Of a stretch of DNA of 64,000 nt, positions 18,122 through 30,407 are shown piece by piece. How positions within the stretch are numbered: the first letter of the stretch is position 1; each line of letters opens with the position of its first letter. Source of the DNA: Anodontia alba (Eukaryota > Mollusca > Bivalvia > Lucinida > Lucinidae); assembly GCA_964016985.1 (NCBI GenBank), contig OZ024826.1, forward strand, positions 63,246,910 through 63,310,909, in the 5' to 3' direction. Under the pieces are notes generated by a model. It ran no database searches, was not told the origin of the DNA, and worked only from the letters and a program-made list of their open reading frames with translations. The position numbers and the translations under genes were made by a program.

Positions 18122-21067
18122 TGTCCCACCCAGGGAAACCCGATATCGGGATCGGGGGTTGCGAGATTTCGGAGGTAAACAAATGATGTCATCCAGCTAC
18201 AGTATATGTATTTATCCTCTTTTAATGATGAAAAAAAGTGCTTCTGGAGGATAAGCAACGTAACCTATTTTTTTCTCAGTTGAATAGTTTAATATATGAA
18301 AATATATGAAAATGGAATTTCAATATAAAGTATCCTCCTATTAATTCAAAATCACTTTTGAAAAGGAAATTTCATTGTTTTTCCACCCAAATTCCATTTT
18401 CAATTCTTTATAGCTTTTATCCTGTAAAGCTTTTTCATTGAGTATGTATGTCTGTATAATCTAGAACATTTCTATAAATTATACAAGAAATAGCAGATGT
18501 GAAAAAATTACTAAAGTGGCAGATTTTTTAGATTTCTTTAGGGTTGTTGTCATATTTATTGGTAACAGGATGTCGGAGGTATGATGCAGGGATGTCGGAG
18601 GATAGATTACTTCTTAAAACGGCTACATCTTTTCTGAAACGTGATCTTGCCTGGTTTAATATGTTGAAGACGATTACCTGAATTGTCAGGAGTGGCATGT
18701 AGCAAGCGAACAAAGCGTTTATGCTGACTGGCAAAGAATAAATGAAGTAATGTGCCAAAGACTTATCAAGATAAAACATCAAGATAACCAGCCTTCGTGA
18801 TGAAAACCCCGGTAACAAACACGACTTCACATAGAAAAAGTGGGGATTGCAGGGCTATAAATCTTCTTTTTTTTTTCTTCTTCTTTTTTTTTTTCTTGTT
18901 TCTGCTCTTAAGAACCATGTCGTTTCTGCTCTAAAACATAGGTTGCGGGTTATCGTTAGAACCACCTCGATGAAAAAAAAAATAATAATACGAAAATTAA
19001 CAGTTTTCTTTCTGAAAAGTTTGTATTTTTTAAGACATGAAAATTTCGTTCTGTGTGTTTTCATATTTGTTCATCACAACGTTTTGTGCCTTTGGTGAGT
19101 TTTCAGGCCTGTACACAAACTTTTGAAATGGAAGGGGCGGGTGTGTGAATTCTTGGCTATTCTTAAAGGGAACACAGATGCCAACAAAATGCCGATGGGG
19201 GATGTAAAATAAGGAATGTAAAGTGATTTTAAGGCCAAACCTGCATGATTTTTAAAATAATTGGCCTGAAAGGGGTACAGGTCTCCTTTCATTGTTTGGT
19301 CGGTCAGACACTCCATGGATTTTTCACTTACATTTAATTTAGGCTTAAAAACCCAGGCCCATGGGTTTTGAAATGGGGATGGTGTGACCGTATGGAGGCG
19401 TGCAAATGCTCAGAAAATGTCGATTTAGAGGCGATAATTAGGGATGTACATGTGTTTTCGATTAAAATCTGCTTGATTTTTTAAATAATTTGTCCACAAT
19501 GGGGGCTACGTTTGCCAACTCCCCCCCCCCCCCCACCCCATACATCTGCTTGTTTTTGAATAAATTTGTCCACCCCCATCCCCAACCACCACACACACAC
19601 ACACACACGCGTCCGCATGCACACAGCATGCACGGAAGATCACGTTACAAAATCTGCAATGTTTTCTATTGACAGCAAATGAAAATGACAAAGGTCTCCT
19701 CAATACAACTCATATAATTATTATATCATGCTAGCAAATTTATGCTGTGAAGACCCCTTGCAAATCTCACTTATATTAGGAAAATGGGATTACAGGGGAA
19801 TCTGTAATTTTTCTGGCTGCTGCTTAAAAACCTAGGTAAGCGGACTGTCCGTAAAGATTTGTAGACAACAGAGGAGTTGAAAGCCCGTATGGTATACACT
19901 GGGACTCAGAGGTATGCTTCTTTACAGATTGTAAACATTTTTAAAGAGCTCATCATGTGATTATTATTATTATTATTGTTGTTGTTGTTGCTAAATTCTA
20001 AATTAAGCGACCCATCTAACACAAGTAATGGTCAAATATGAATGACTCAGTATAAGAAAATAGATAGATTCTTGTAATTAGATATACAAATGTCAGCCCG
20101 ATGGACGAATAAGCACCTGTTAACTTTATTATAGAGTTTTTGTATTGATATTGGTGAATATTGTGCCGAGTTGGGATATTGCTATAAATAATTGATATAT
20201 CATAGATTTACAGTGGTAACATTACGTTTATTATTTCTGATCTGATGGCACTCGTTGGCACCACATCGGCGCTGCGGTTCTTACGAGTTTCCAAAATCAA
20301 CATTTCAATCGAAACTTAGGTAGGAAAATATCACGTTTCACATACAGAACATCATTTTTGCAGCGAAAAGCTGTTTTATTGCATACAAGTTCTTAAACGT
20401 AATGGCATTGGTTCTAGTAATATTATTACATTAAACTCTTCTTCAAACCAATCAAACCTTATTAAAATTGCTACAAAAAGAGACACTAGTATTTGCACAC
20501 AGGCTTAGCACCATATTGTGCGAGCAGGTTTTAATTTATATTGCTTTTTTAGATAGAACTCACTCCGTCAATTTTCAGTACCTCCGAAATCCAGCAACAG
20601 TCCCTCCGAGATCCACAGCATCATGTGTCAATGTACCTCTGAATATTCCATTATCCAAAATTTCGCTAGTACTTGCTTTAAATTTCACCCGGAGGCGTTA
20701 TTTTTTGTTGATAAACTGAAACAACTATGAAGACAGTCGAAAAAAAGATAAGTCCATCATTGGGCAATAATAAACCAACATGTCATTTACCATGATCGGG
20801 CTGGTAGCCGTCGAAAAGGCAAAAAATGAGATGAAAAATAGATCATCTTGGTTCAAATGCCGTTTTCACCTCCACAAAGTAGCTGAGAAAGGAAATATTT
20901 GCTCTAACATATTCATTATTATGTCTCTAGAACAAGCAACTCAGCTTTTTTATCAAATGACTAAGATATAAGCTATCAAAATGGATAAGTACATACCTTG
21001 TCGCTGGATGACCTCCGAAATCTCGCAACCTCTGATATCCCGAAATCGGGTTTCCCTGGGTGTGTCC
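18122..21067. mobile_element. 2.9-kb DNA transposon, nonautonomous, with 5-bp target duplication
   Basis: The element is 18127-21062, flanked by TGTCC at 18122-18126 and 21063-21067. Its ends are inverted copies: CACCCAGGGAAACCCGAT at 18127, and the same 18 bases on the minus strand from 21062. Similarity extends about 55 bases (GGTTGCGAGATTTCGGAGGT on both arms). Subterminal copies of TCGGAGGT recur at about 18590 and, inverted, at 20579, like transposase-binding sites. No transposase ORF was found inside. Superfamily uncertain: CAC ends with a 5-bp duplication recall Transib, but the heptamer does not match its usual consensus. Confidence 0.8.
19514..19610. repeat. C-rich and CA-rich simple repeats
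   Basis: A run of about 14 C at 19521-19534 and (CA)n at about 19588-19607, inside the 2.9-kb element. Confidence 0.9.
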
Positions 21068-21149
21068 GATCACTAATGTTATTCGCATGTACTCCCTCAA
21101 ACAAAATCACGTGATTGGCTACTGTGTATATATTCCTTTCTAATGTAGG

Positions 21150-22624
21150 CATAAGTAATGAACTGCATCTTGGATATCCGATTGGAATAATTTTAACAAT
21201 TCTAAACCTTCATGTGGCCCCAATGCCATCCACCAAGTTTGGGCTCAATCTGACTTAGGGTTCCGGGGCAGATGTGGTTTCAAGATTTTCAAGATGGCCA
21301 CCCAGGCGGCAGTGGCCATCTTGTATAGCCAAATGTAACAATTTTAGCAATTCTGAATCGCTCTGATGCTTCTCATCAAGTTTCGGCTCAATCCAACTTA
21401 CGATTTGGGAGGAGATGGCGGCTATCTTGGATATCAGAACGGAAAGATTTTAGCAATTCTGAATCTCTATGTCACTGTGATGCCTCCCATCAAGTTTTGG
21501 CTCAATCCAACTTATGGTTTGGGAGGAATTGTCGTTTGAAGAATTTTAAGATGGCCACCATGGCGGCCACCTTGGATATCAGAATGGAACGATTTTAGCA
21601 ATTCCGAATTTCTATGTCATTGTGATGCCTCCCATCAAGTTTCAGCTCAATCCAACTTACGGTTTGGGAGATGTCGTTTGAAGAATTTCAAGATGGCCGC
21701 CATCTTGTATATCGGAACGGAATGATTTTAGCAATTCTGAATCTCTATGTCAGTGTGATGCCTCCCATCAAGTTTTGGCTCAATCCGACTTAGGGTTTGG
21801 GAAGAAATGTCGTTTGAAGAATTTCAAGATGGCCACCATGGTGGCCATCTTGGATATCGGAATGGAATGATTTTAGCAATTCTGAATCTCTATGTCACTG
21901 TGATGCCTCCCATCAAGTTTTGGCTCAATCCGACTTATGGTTTGGCAGGAGATGTCGTTTGAAAAATTTCAAGATGGCCGCTATGGTGGCCAGCTTGGAT
22001 ATCCGAACGGAACGATTTTAGCAATTCTGAATCTTTATGTCACTACGATGCCTCCTATTAAGTTTCGGTTCAATCTGTCTCATGGTTTGGAAGAAGATGT
22101 CGTTTGAAGAATTTCAAGATGGCTGCCATGGTGGCCATCTTGGATATCGGAATGGAATGATTTTAGCAATTCTGAATCTCTATGTCACTATGATGCCTCC
22201 CATCAAGTTTCAGCTCAATCCAACTTACAGTTTCGGAGGAGATGTCGTTTGAAGAATTTCAAGATGGCCACCGTGGCGGCCATCTTGGATATCAGAACGG
22301 AATGACTTTAGCAATTCTAAATCTTTATATCACTGTGATGCCTCCCATCAAGTTTCGGCTCAATCCGACTTATGGTTTGGAAGGAGATGTTGTTTGAAGA
22401 ATTTCAAGATGGCCACCATCTTTGATATGGGAATGGAAGGATTTTAGCAATTCTGACTCTCCATGTTGCCACAATGCCTCCCACCAAGTTTCAGCTCGAT
22501 CTGACTTATGTCTGGAGGAGATGTTGTCGAAAATGTGAAAAGCTAACGATGGATGGACGACGGACTGACGACGACAACAGGCCATGGCATAAGCTGACCT
22601 GGAGCAAAGCTCCAGGTCAGCTAA
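21150..22624. mobile_element. Helitron-like tandem-repeat element A
   Basis: About nine units of roughly 130-150 bp with the core CAAGATGGCCGCCATCTTGGAT, then ATTTTAGCAATTCTGAATCTC and CCCATCAAGTTT. The right end has a GACGGA-rich stretch, a perfect hairpin (GACCTGGAGC-AAA-GCTCCAGGTC, 22597-22619) and then AGCTAA. Hairpin plus CTAA is the form of a Helitron 3' end, and internal tandem repeats are typical of bivalve 'pearl'-type nonautonomous members. The left end was not located. Confidence 0.7.
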
Positions 22625-23430
22625 TAACATTTGACATCAATTATCCCAATTATTTTATTTACATATATCTGGAACATGAAAATTGAAATAATGATTATTT
22701 CCAGATCAACTGATTACATGTACATCTGATGAGTAATATTTGTCTCAGTCACTGTAACTATCAGGATTAACTACAAGGTTTGGTGGCAATAAAACAAGGT
22801 TTAAGCCCCACAACTGCTGTGCTGTTCCAAGGCGGTATTTCTTTTACAGTTTATCTCATTTTATTCTCAATTCTGTTTTTGATTCCATTTTTGTGATGTT
22901 GTTTTATGTCATTCAACCCTTACAGAGTGCCTTAAGAGGGCTGTATTCCATAACTGTGGCCTTTCCAGCTGGACTGTCAGAGAAACTATATAACAAAGTC
23001 ACTATTAGAAGGATTTTAAAAGTATAATACATGTTTGAAAGTTGCCAGATCTGAAACAAAGCATTTCTAACCATAATTTATTGCATAATAATACTGTTTT
23101 CCACTAGGTAAAAACAGTAAGTCCACTGTAATAATGCACTTAGGGTCTATCACTTTTCAACAACTGCAAACATAGACTTACTGCATAATAAATAATGGTA
23201 ACGAAATGCTTTGCTTCTTAAACAGTGCAAAAGTTAACAATACATCAATAATATTACAAACTTACAAAAATGATAACAATTGAAAAACATGAAAAGATCT
23301 TGGACGGAATGTGACCTTCCCTGCATAAACAGGTTTAATACATGAAATAGTGTCAATACTTTATGTACATAATACATTTTGGAATGTGATCAAATAAGCA
23401 TTATTCAATAAAAAAAGAAACTAGAAATGT
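22625..23430. other. No gene seen
   Basis: AT-rich DNA between two repeat elements; no ORF or structured repeat recognised. Confidence 0.5.
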
Positions 23431-25290
23431 GTCCAAAGACCCGCCCTTAGGCCATATATGGCAATAATTATTTTCCTACCAAGGCATGACTCAGGGACAA
23501 CTCTAGAGCACAACTGAAGGTTAGGTCTGGGTAAGTAGCATATCACATTTCATCTTCCTAGCATAAGAGGCACTCAAGTTATGACCTCCCAAAGAAATGT
23601 GGAAGTAAATGTTGATGTAAAATCTGACCTTTTTATGGGTCATACTGACTCATAATCCATAAGTATGATGTTTATACATCAAACACTCTTCAAGATATAA
23701 GGCAAAGTCACTAGAGCAAGAAATATACCTATAGGTCCCTGTAATCTACATTTGTTTTGGTGTCAAACTCATAATCCATAAGTATGATGTTTATATATCA
23801 AATACTCTTCAAGATATAAGGCAAAATTACTGGATCGAAAATGTAGGTCATAGTGACCTACATTTAATTTGAGGTCAAACTTCAAGTTATACTGACTCAT
23901 AATATGTAAGCATAATGTTTATACATCAAACACTCCTCAAAATAAAAGGCAAAATCACTTGAAATGAAGTTCACTGTGACCTACATTTGTTTTGAAGTCG
24001 AATTTTGGATAATACCAAACTCATAATCCAAAAGTATAATGCTTATACATGAAAAGTAATTCAAGATATAAGGAAAAATTACCAGACCATGAACTATAAG
24101 CCACTGACCTACATTTACTTTGAGGTCAAATGACCTAAAAGTGAATGTCACAAGGTTGACCGATGTCTGACCAAGTATCTGTCTAAGTTATTTTCATAAC
24201 AGAAAAGTAAAAAAAAAAACAAAAAACTTTTTACAGAGATTTTGACCTTTAGCTCCACCCTGAGGTCTATATCATGGAATAAAAGCGGACCCTACCTATG
24301 GTCCAAATATGAATGCTTTCTGATAAGAGGTTGCTGAGATATGAACTTTTGAAAAACTTGAACATAATAGACATATGTCCCAAGTGCACAAATTAGCCTG
24401 CCCTTTGGTCCCATAGCTCATCCCTGGGCATGAACCAGTGGCAACTCTACCAAAAAGTTGAAAGTTTAGGTCTGATTAAGTAGCATACTAAATTTCAACT
24501 TCCTGGCACAAAAAGTACCCAAGTTATGGCCTCTAAGAGAAACACAGACATGTAAAATCTGACCTGTGATATACTTTGACCCCTAGCCCCACCCTAGGGC
24601 ATGACCTAGGGGCAACTCTAGCACAGAGTTGAAGGTAGGTCTGGGTGTAAATCGCATACCAAATTTCGACTTCCTAGCATAAAAGGTACCTAAGTTTGAC
24701 CTGTTATATATTTTGACCCTTAGCCCCACCCCAGGGCATTACCCAGGGGCTACTCAGCACAGAGTTGAAGTATTAGGTCTGGGTAAGTAGCATACCAAAT
24801 TTCAACTTCCTTATATACAATGTACCCAAGTTATGACCTAAGTTGCATACCAAATTCAACTTCCTAGTATAAAAGGTACCCAAGTTTGACCTGTTATACA
24901 TTTTGACCCCTAGACCCACCCCAAGGCATGACTCAGGAGTAAATCTAGCGCAGAGTTAAAGTTTAGGTCTGTGTAAGTAGCATACCCAATTTCAATTTCC
25001 TAGCTTAAAAGGTACCCAAGTTATGACCATCAAGAGAAACATGGACGTAAATGTCTGTAAATGTCAATGTAAACTTAAACACTAATCCGCTAGAACCACC
25101 CCAGGGCATGACCCAGGGGGCAACTCTAGCACAGGTTTTAAGGTTTAGGTCTGTGTAAGTAGCATACCAAATTTTCAACTTCTAGCATAAAAGGTACCTG
25201 TTATGACTCTGGTTACAATTGTGACATATGCATGTACAACATAACGGAGAAATGCAGATTGCCCCACTCCGACCTTTGGCAGGCTGGGGC
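23431..25290. repeat. Tandem array, CCAGGGCATGACCCAGGGGC family
   Basis: Diverged units of roughly 110-300 bp. One type (23600-24180) repeats ACTCATAATCCATAAGTATGATG and GACCTACATTT. The other (23460-23560 and 24400-25200) repeats CATGACCCAGGGGCAACTCTAG, GTTTAGGTCTG and AGTAGCATACCAAATTTC. Probably internal parts of Helitron-like tandem-repeat elements; no ends found. Confidence 0.7.
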
Positions 25291-25324
25291 ATAAAAAACA
25301 ACAACATAAGGGGAAGTGACGCAC

Positions 25325-25520
25325 TTTCAGGAGAGGGAAGGAAGTAATTCTTTCAATACTGTTTTGTCTCCCTTCTGAAAAAGGGTCTAGTCTGAAAGGA
25401 AAGAATATGCTTCCAAAGGGAGCAAATTCTTTCCTTTCAGAGCAGACCCCTTTTCAGAAGGAACCTGGTATGCAAGAAAACAAACAGGAAGTCAGAAAAA
25501 CTGTCTCCCTTGTCAGAAAT
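25325..25520. repeat. Foldback MITE, copy 1
   Basis: Left arm CCCTTCTGAAAAAGGGTCTA...CTGAAAGGAAAGAAT, right arm ATTCTTTCCTTTCAG...CCCCTTTTCAGAAGG, separated by about a dozen bases. A diverged second copy is at 26885-27080. Confidence 0.75.
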
Positions 25521-25884
25521 GACAGATAATATACCAAATGTATCCAGTCCTCTTATAATATGCATCAGAGACTATTCTTTTTTCAAACACCTTACATCAT
25601 CTGCAATGGTCATTTGTGTAACTAACAACAGAATCATGCCAGGTGAAGCCCAAAGAGTTCTGAATCTAGACATGACCAAACTAATATCCGGAAAAAATAT
25701 TTCTAATGCTGGCCATCAGGTATTCACCATCATACTTTAAATAGCAGTTAAGCTGTTCATCTAATGTAACTCCACTGTTGTCATTTGGAAAGGTAACTTT
25801 CTTATCTAAATTGCACATTGAAAGTATTTACATGTTCTGTGTCATTGCACAGAAAATGACATCTTAATCTCTGTGAGAAATGCA

Positions 25885-26800
25885 AACAAGAGGACCAAGG
25901 AGGCCCTGCTTCACTCAACTGATTACCAGACAAGCTGAAAAGGAAAAGGGACAGATGTGACAGACAGAAGCTGGATTTTCTGTCAAACAATTACTCCCAA
26001 GGTGCTTTACTCATATACCAAATTTAAAGACTTAGGCTCAACAACTTTGATTTTATATATTTTTCTGGATTTTCCCATGTAAAAGCCTAAGTGAACAAAG
26101 TTGACCTTGCTGTAAAATAGGCCAAGGTCAACCCAAGGTCATCATTTATATAAAATTTGTAGAGCTCAAGTTCCTGAGGCTTTGTGCCAAGTTTCATGGT
26201 CATCCGGCTTGTGGTTCTGGAGATGATTTTTAAAGGTTTTTACTATATATGGGCATGGTGGCCATCTTGCTGATGTTCCACATGAAATTTGACTTCAATC
26301 GGCTCAGTGGTTTCTGAGAAAAAGACGTTTGAAAGATGGATGGATGATAGCCTGAAGGCAGGGGCAGACAACCTGTGGGGAAAAATGATGCCAACAGAAA
26401 GGCCTTATCACTTTATCAATTTGTTGTATGTTTCAAAAACATCTCTGATTTTACACAATTTTTTTCAAGATTTTCCAATGTAAAAGCCTAAATGAACAAA
26501 GTTGACCTTGTTATGAAATAGGTCAAAGTCAATCCAGGGTCATCATTTATATAATCTTTGTAGGGCTCAAGTCCTTTTTGCTGTGTGTAAAGCTTCAAGG
26601 TCATCTGATGGTTCTGGAGAAGGAGATTTTTAAAGGGTCTTTACCATATACGGGCATGGTGGCCATCTTAGTCATGTGAACAGGACCAATTATATAAATC
26701 AATTATATAGTTCCCGTGAGGCATAGATGTTCCACATAAAATCTGACTTCAATCGGTCCAGTGGTTTCTGAGGAGAAGATGTTTGAAAGTGTCATAGTAT
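25885..26800. mobile_element. Helitron-like tandem-repeat element L
   Basis: Starts AACAAGAGGACCAAGGAGGCC, the start shared by elements B to F. It has two diverged units (AAGGTTTTTACTATATATGG..., GGTCATCATTTATATAA) of about 400 bp. The right end is not clear. Confidence 0.6.
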
Positions 26801-26884
26801 ACACATTTTACACAGGAATGATGTAATTATCCTGAGGTGTTGCATTTAAGGGGACTATATACACTTGACAGATTTTCTGCCATT

Positions 26885-27080
26885 TTACAGGGGAGACAAT
26901 TATTGTGACAGCCTATTTTCTTTCCTGCACATCAAATCCCTTCTCAAAAATGGTCTTCTCTGATCGGAAAGAATTTGCACCTAAAGGGAGCAAATTCTTT
27001 CCTTTTAACATAAACCTTTTTTCAGAAGGGAGGAACAAATTTTGACAGGGTTGCCTCCCCTGAAAGTGTATCCATTCACC
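26885..27080. repeat. Foldback MITE, copy 2
   Basis: Same family as 25325-25520: GGAAAGAATTTGCACC, GGGAGCAAATTCTTTCC and AGAAGGGAGG arms. This pair brackets element L. Confidence 0.7.
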
Positions 27081-28340
27081 TTAATGAATCTTAATTTTTT
27101 TGTAGGTTGTATTTTAACTACTCACCTCCCAGCATTTCTATAAGATATTGTTGCATATTATAGGCAAGACACTTTTCAAAAGGGATCTACCTATATTTTA
27201 AGGGTATTTGCATGCTTTCGTAAATGCACAGAGCAGAAAACAAGACAACAAACTGTGAATGTGCAATAAAGAACATCAAAGAAGTATGCAAATCAAAAGT
27301 TGCTCCATGGTATGTCTATTTGATTTTTGGGTAGCTTATGAATTCTTTAATTGCCAAATCTAAGATTTACATGTTGTTTGCTTTCAGACAGCCTTTTTCA
27401 TGTTATCTAATTTTCATCGCAACAGGATATCATATCACCAACACAGCCAAAAAGCATATTGTTCCACAAGCATAATCACCAACACTGCCAAAAAACATAT
27501 AATCAGCAAAAGATGTCAAGGGTCACTGAAACTGTCAAAATCAACAGATACAAAAGGTCAGAATCTAATACTGTAATGCTGGAAAATACTCCTGCTTTTA
27601 AAAATGTGTAATGTTTAGCTGAGGTAGGCATTACAGTTACTCAGAAAAGATATGAAGGGGTCATATAAAATGGACATTACTGCCAACATAAACAGCTGCA
27701 GCAAAACTAGACCACAACAGCAGTCTAGATTGCTAAATGCAAACCTACTTATTTGAACAATATCTGAATGGCCTTCTCACAGGGACTTCAAATAGTAAAA
27801 CAATTTGAAAACCAGCTTCCAACAGAGCACATACTTATGAAATACAATGAAACATACCTTGACCTTAGGTATGTAAAAATAAGCCTCACAACTGTGTAAG
27901 CTTTTCTATAAACTTAAAAAATATGTGAATAAAATTTAGACAAACCTAAAACTATAAAAATCAAATCCCTCTTATCACAAAAATAAAGTAAAAGCTTTAA
28001 TGACTTTAACACTTGACATGCTAGGTAAAATTTCAGCAGGCGACATGATGATTTTTTATTATCCCCCGAAAATAGTGTTTGGTATTTCATGCAAACTGTT
28101 TCCATTAACCATTTGCATGAAATGCCAAACACTGTTTCTGGGGAAAAAAAAAGAAAAAAAAAAAAACATCATCAATTTATCATCTGCAGAATTAGCCTAG
28201 AAGCCTACTAATGGTTAAAAATGTTTAGCTTTTGTATTATCTGGACAATACAATTCAGCAGGAGGAAAAACTTGGCTTCACAATCATTCCTTAGAAGTAG
28301 GAATACCTTAAAATTAAGGTCTGAGACTTTAAATGCATAT
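27081..28340. other. No gene seen
   Basis: AT-rich. A local inverted pair around GTGTTTGGTATTTCATGCAAA (28075-28095) and TTTGCATGAAATGCCAAACAC (28111-28131) may be a small hairpin element. Nothing else was recognised. Confidence 0.5.
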
Positions 28341-28344
28341 ATTT

Positions 28345-28505
28345 GTGTTAATTAAGAAATAAATTATTCCGAACCATGCTCAAATGCCCAAGATAAAGCA
28401 CAGTTGAGCTTGGGTTGTACCCATTTGAGCACGAGCAACCCAAACTCAACTGTGCTTTATCTGCGGCATTTGAGCACGGTTCTGAATAATTTATTTCTTT
28501 TCTAA
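28345..28505. repeat. Palindromic MITE around GCTCAAATGCC
   Basis: Left arm AAGAAATAAATTATTCCGAACC...GCTCAAATGCCCAAGATAAAGC, right arm GCTTTATCTGCGGCATTTGAGC...AATAATTTATTTCTT, about 70 bp each. A half copy (CTCAAATGCCTTAGATAAAGC) is at 29108-29128. Confidence 0.8.
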
Positions 28506-29639
28506 CACCCCTCACTGAGCGAATGTTTTGCATAAATGAGATTTTTTATTGATTTTCATGATTATTTTTATTACCTGACTTCCCCATTTGGTAGTTGACG
28601 TCAACCGTTAAGCATTACGTCACATGGTTATGTAGTTACAAGGTTTGATGACGAAAATTCAAAATGGCGGATACTTATGCGAATCAGCTGACGATGTAAA
28701 ATATTAAAACGATGTAAAACATAAAAACTTGTATCCTGTGTTCATGAAAGGATTGCAAATTTTTTCGAATGAAACTGGACTGCCGCGATAGACTTATGGA
28801 GGACAGATACAAAACAACAAAATAAGAATGTTAAACGACAATTTTGTTTTCGATAATGTCAACAAATACACGATGGAAACAAGGAGTAAACAAATGTGTT
28901 TGAATGGTATAACCTGAACTCATCAGGTAAAAAAAGTCAAAGAACTGCATTGTTCGTAGATCATTTCCTCTCTTACTAATATAATTTATTATGTATATGA
29001 ATGTTTCAACCAATATTGTAAGCTAGCGTCCATAGTTACCAGGGACGCAACTGTCGCAACAGTAATATCATTGGTTTCCCGTTGATAGCGCGCGACGAAA
29101 TTCCTATGCTCAAATGCCTTAGATAAAGCATGGCTAGAAATGTAAAGACAAATAAGGAACAACAGGGGCAGGGGTGTTAGAATGCATATTTTGAAATGGT
29201 AATTCAATGTACTTTGAAATGGTAATTCAGCGAATCATTCTATGTATATTAAACTACATAGAAACAAGATGCTGCATCAAAACCAGTTTTAAAACTCAAA
29301 GCAAATTCCCTGAAATTTAAATCTTTAACCTTAATATTAGGGTGTACTTGACTCTAAGAAACCACTGTGAACCTGGGTTATGATCCCAAGATCATTTAAA
29401 TACTCATTATATAAGCACTTACTTCTTGTAGCTTATAGAAACAATATTGAACAACAGGTACCAGAATCTTTGTTGCCTGTCAGGCACAACATCAAGTTGA
29501 TAAACTGCCTTCTTTAATATGTCTATAAAAATTTGTATGTTTTAACTTTCCATTTTTTTTTTATTTCATTTACTATTCAGTTGTAAAAAAAGCAGCACAG
29601 AATATTTTATTTCTAACAGAGTTTAGTGGAAGTCTGTTA
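28506..29639. other. Intergenic DNA downstream of the host gene
   Basis: No ORF recognised. It contains the MITE half at 29108 and the presumed 3' UTR of the FAM47E-like gene just left of 29640. Confidence 0.5.
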
Positions 29640-29774
29640 CTACGCAGGTAACTCTTCACTGTCTTGTTTTTTCTTAATATGGCTTCGCTTTTTCTTGGCT
29701 GCTAATTCAGCTTCAATTCGTCGTTGTTCTTCTTCTGCTGCTTTCTTCTGAATGTCATCAACTTCATCCAGAAA
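29640..29774 (-). CDS. FAM47E-like protein, terminal exon
   Basis: Minus-strand exon of 45 codons including TAG (complement of 29640-29642). The acceptor is GTTCTAG| just above 29774. It begins FLDEVDDIQKKAAEEEQ and ends with a Lys-rich helix-like tail (KKKRSHIKKKQDSEELPA). Phase 0, matching the upstream exon that ends in ...RRKPE, so together they give the R-x-P-x-FL-E/D pattern of the FAM47 C-terminus. The gene's cellular role in molluscs is unknown; human FAM47E has been linked to PRMT5 and chromatin. Its last intron is about 27.5 kb long and packed with repeats. No sign of decay. Confidence 0.8.
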   Translation of the reverse strand, partial: FLDEVDDIQKKAAEEEQRRIEAELAAKKKRSHIKKKQDSEELPA

Positions 29775-29880
29775 CTAGAACAAGAAAAATAAACCATCAA
29801 CCTAATCCAGAAACTAGAACCTCATCCAGAAACTAGAACAAGAAAAATAAATCATCAACCTCATCCAGAAACTAGAACAT
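29765..29880. repeat. Tandem duplication of the terminal-exon splice acceptor
   Basis: ATCCAGAAACTAGAAC (the complement of the exon start plus acceptor) occurs four times: at about 29767 (the real one), 29807, 29824 and 29864. Surrounding bases (ACAAGAAAAATAAA, CATCAACCT) are duplicated as well. The three intron-side copies are decoy acceptors; using the farthest would read about 12 codons and then stop. Confidence 0.85.
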
Positions 29881-30407
29881 AGGAAGAACTGAACATTTAT
29901 AATCCGAATAACTTGCGAGGTTTGGTCAAAGAAAACTGAATGCAGTATGAAACTTTAATTATAACTACAATCAGTGTGTGTGTGTGTGTGTGTCTTTAAA
30001 TATCTCAAGATAAGGCAGTATATGTTCCCCAGTACAATTTGGAAAACAACACTACTTGTATTTATTTGACTGAACATACAGTTTAATCTGTATTTATTTT
30101 ATTTTTATTTGGTTTCCTTATATATTTATTTTTACACGAGTGTAGTCCTGTGTGCCTCAGGTCAACTTTTCAATTTTGACTTTAAAACCCTTTACAATGA
30201 AACTGTCTTGTTTCAATGCAATCACCATAATCTGATTTTATGCGCTGTTTTCAGTCGCTGTTGAAGAAAGAAATCTCCCTGGGGCTATCTTACAAGTTAA
30301 GCACACATTAATAAGATCTGCCTCAGTACTTCAGAAGAATCAAAGCACTGAGAGTGCTGATGGGGGCGGTTGCCTGAATTGAAATGATTGGGATTTACGT
30401 TGAAATA
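29775..30407. other. Start of repeat-filled intron (gene-proximal)
   Basis: Intronic DNA with the duplicated acceptor, a (GT)n at about 29975-29993 and otherwise no recognised feature. Confidence 0.5.

Noticed and set aside
18528..18830. 100-codon minus-strand frame inside the 2.9-kb element, as its transposase
   Set aside because: Too short, no catalytic motif; it contains the subterminal repeat motifs instead.
18127..21062. Assignment of this element to Transib
   Set aside because: The 5-bp duplication and CAC end fit, but the rest of the end does not match the CACWATG-type heptamer and there is no transposase; left unclassified.
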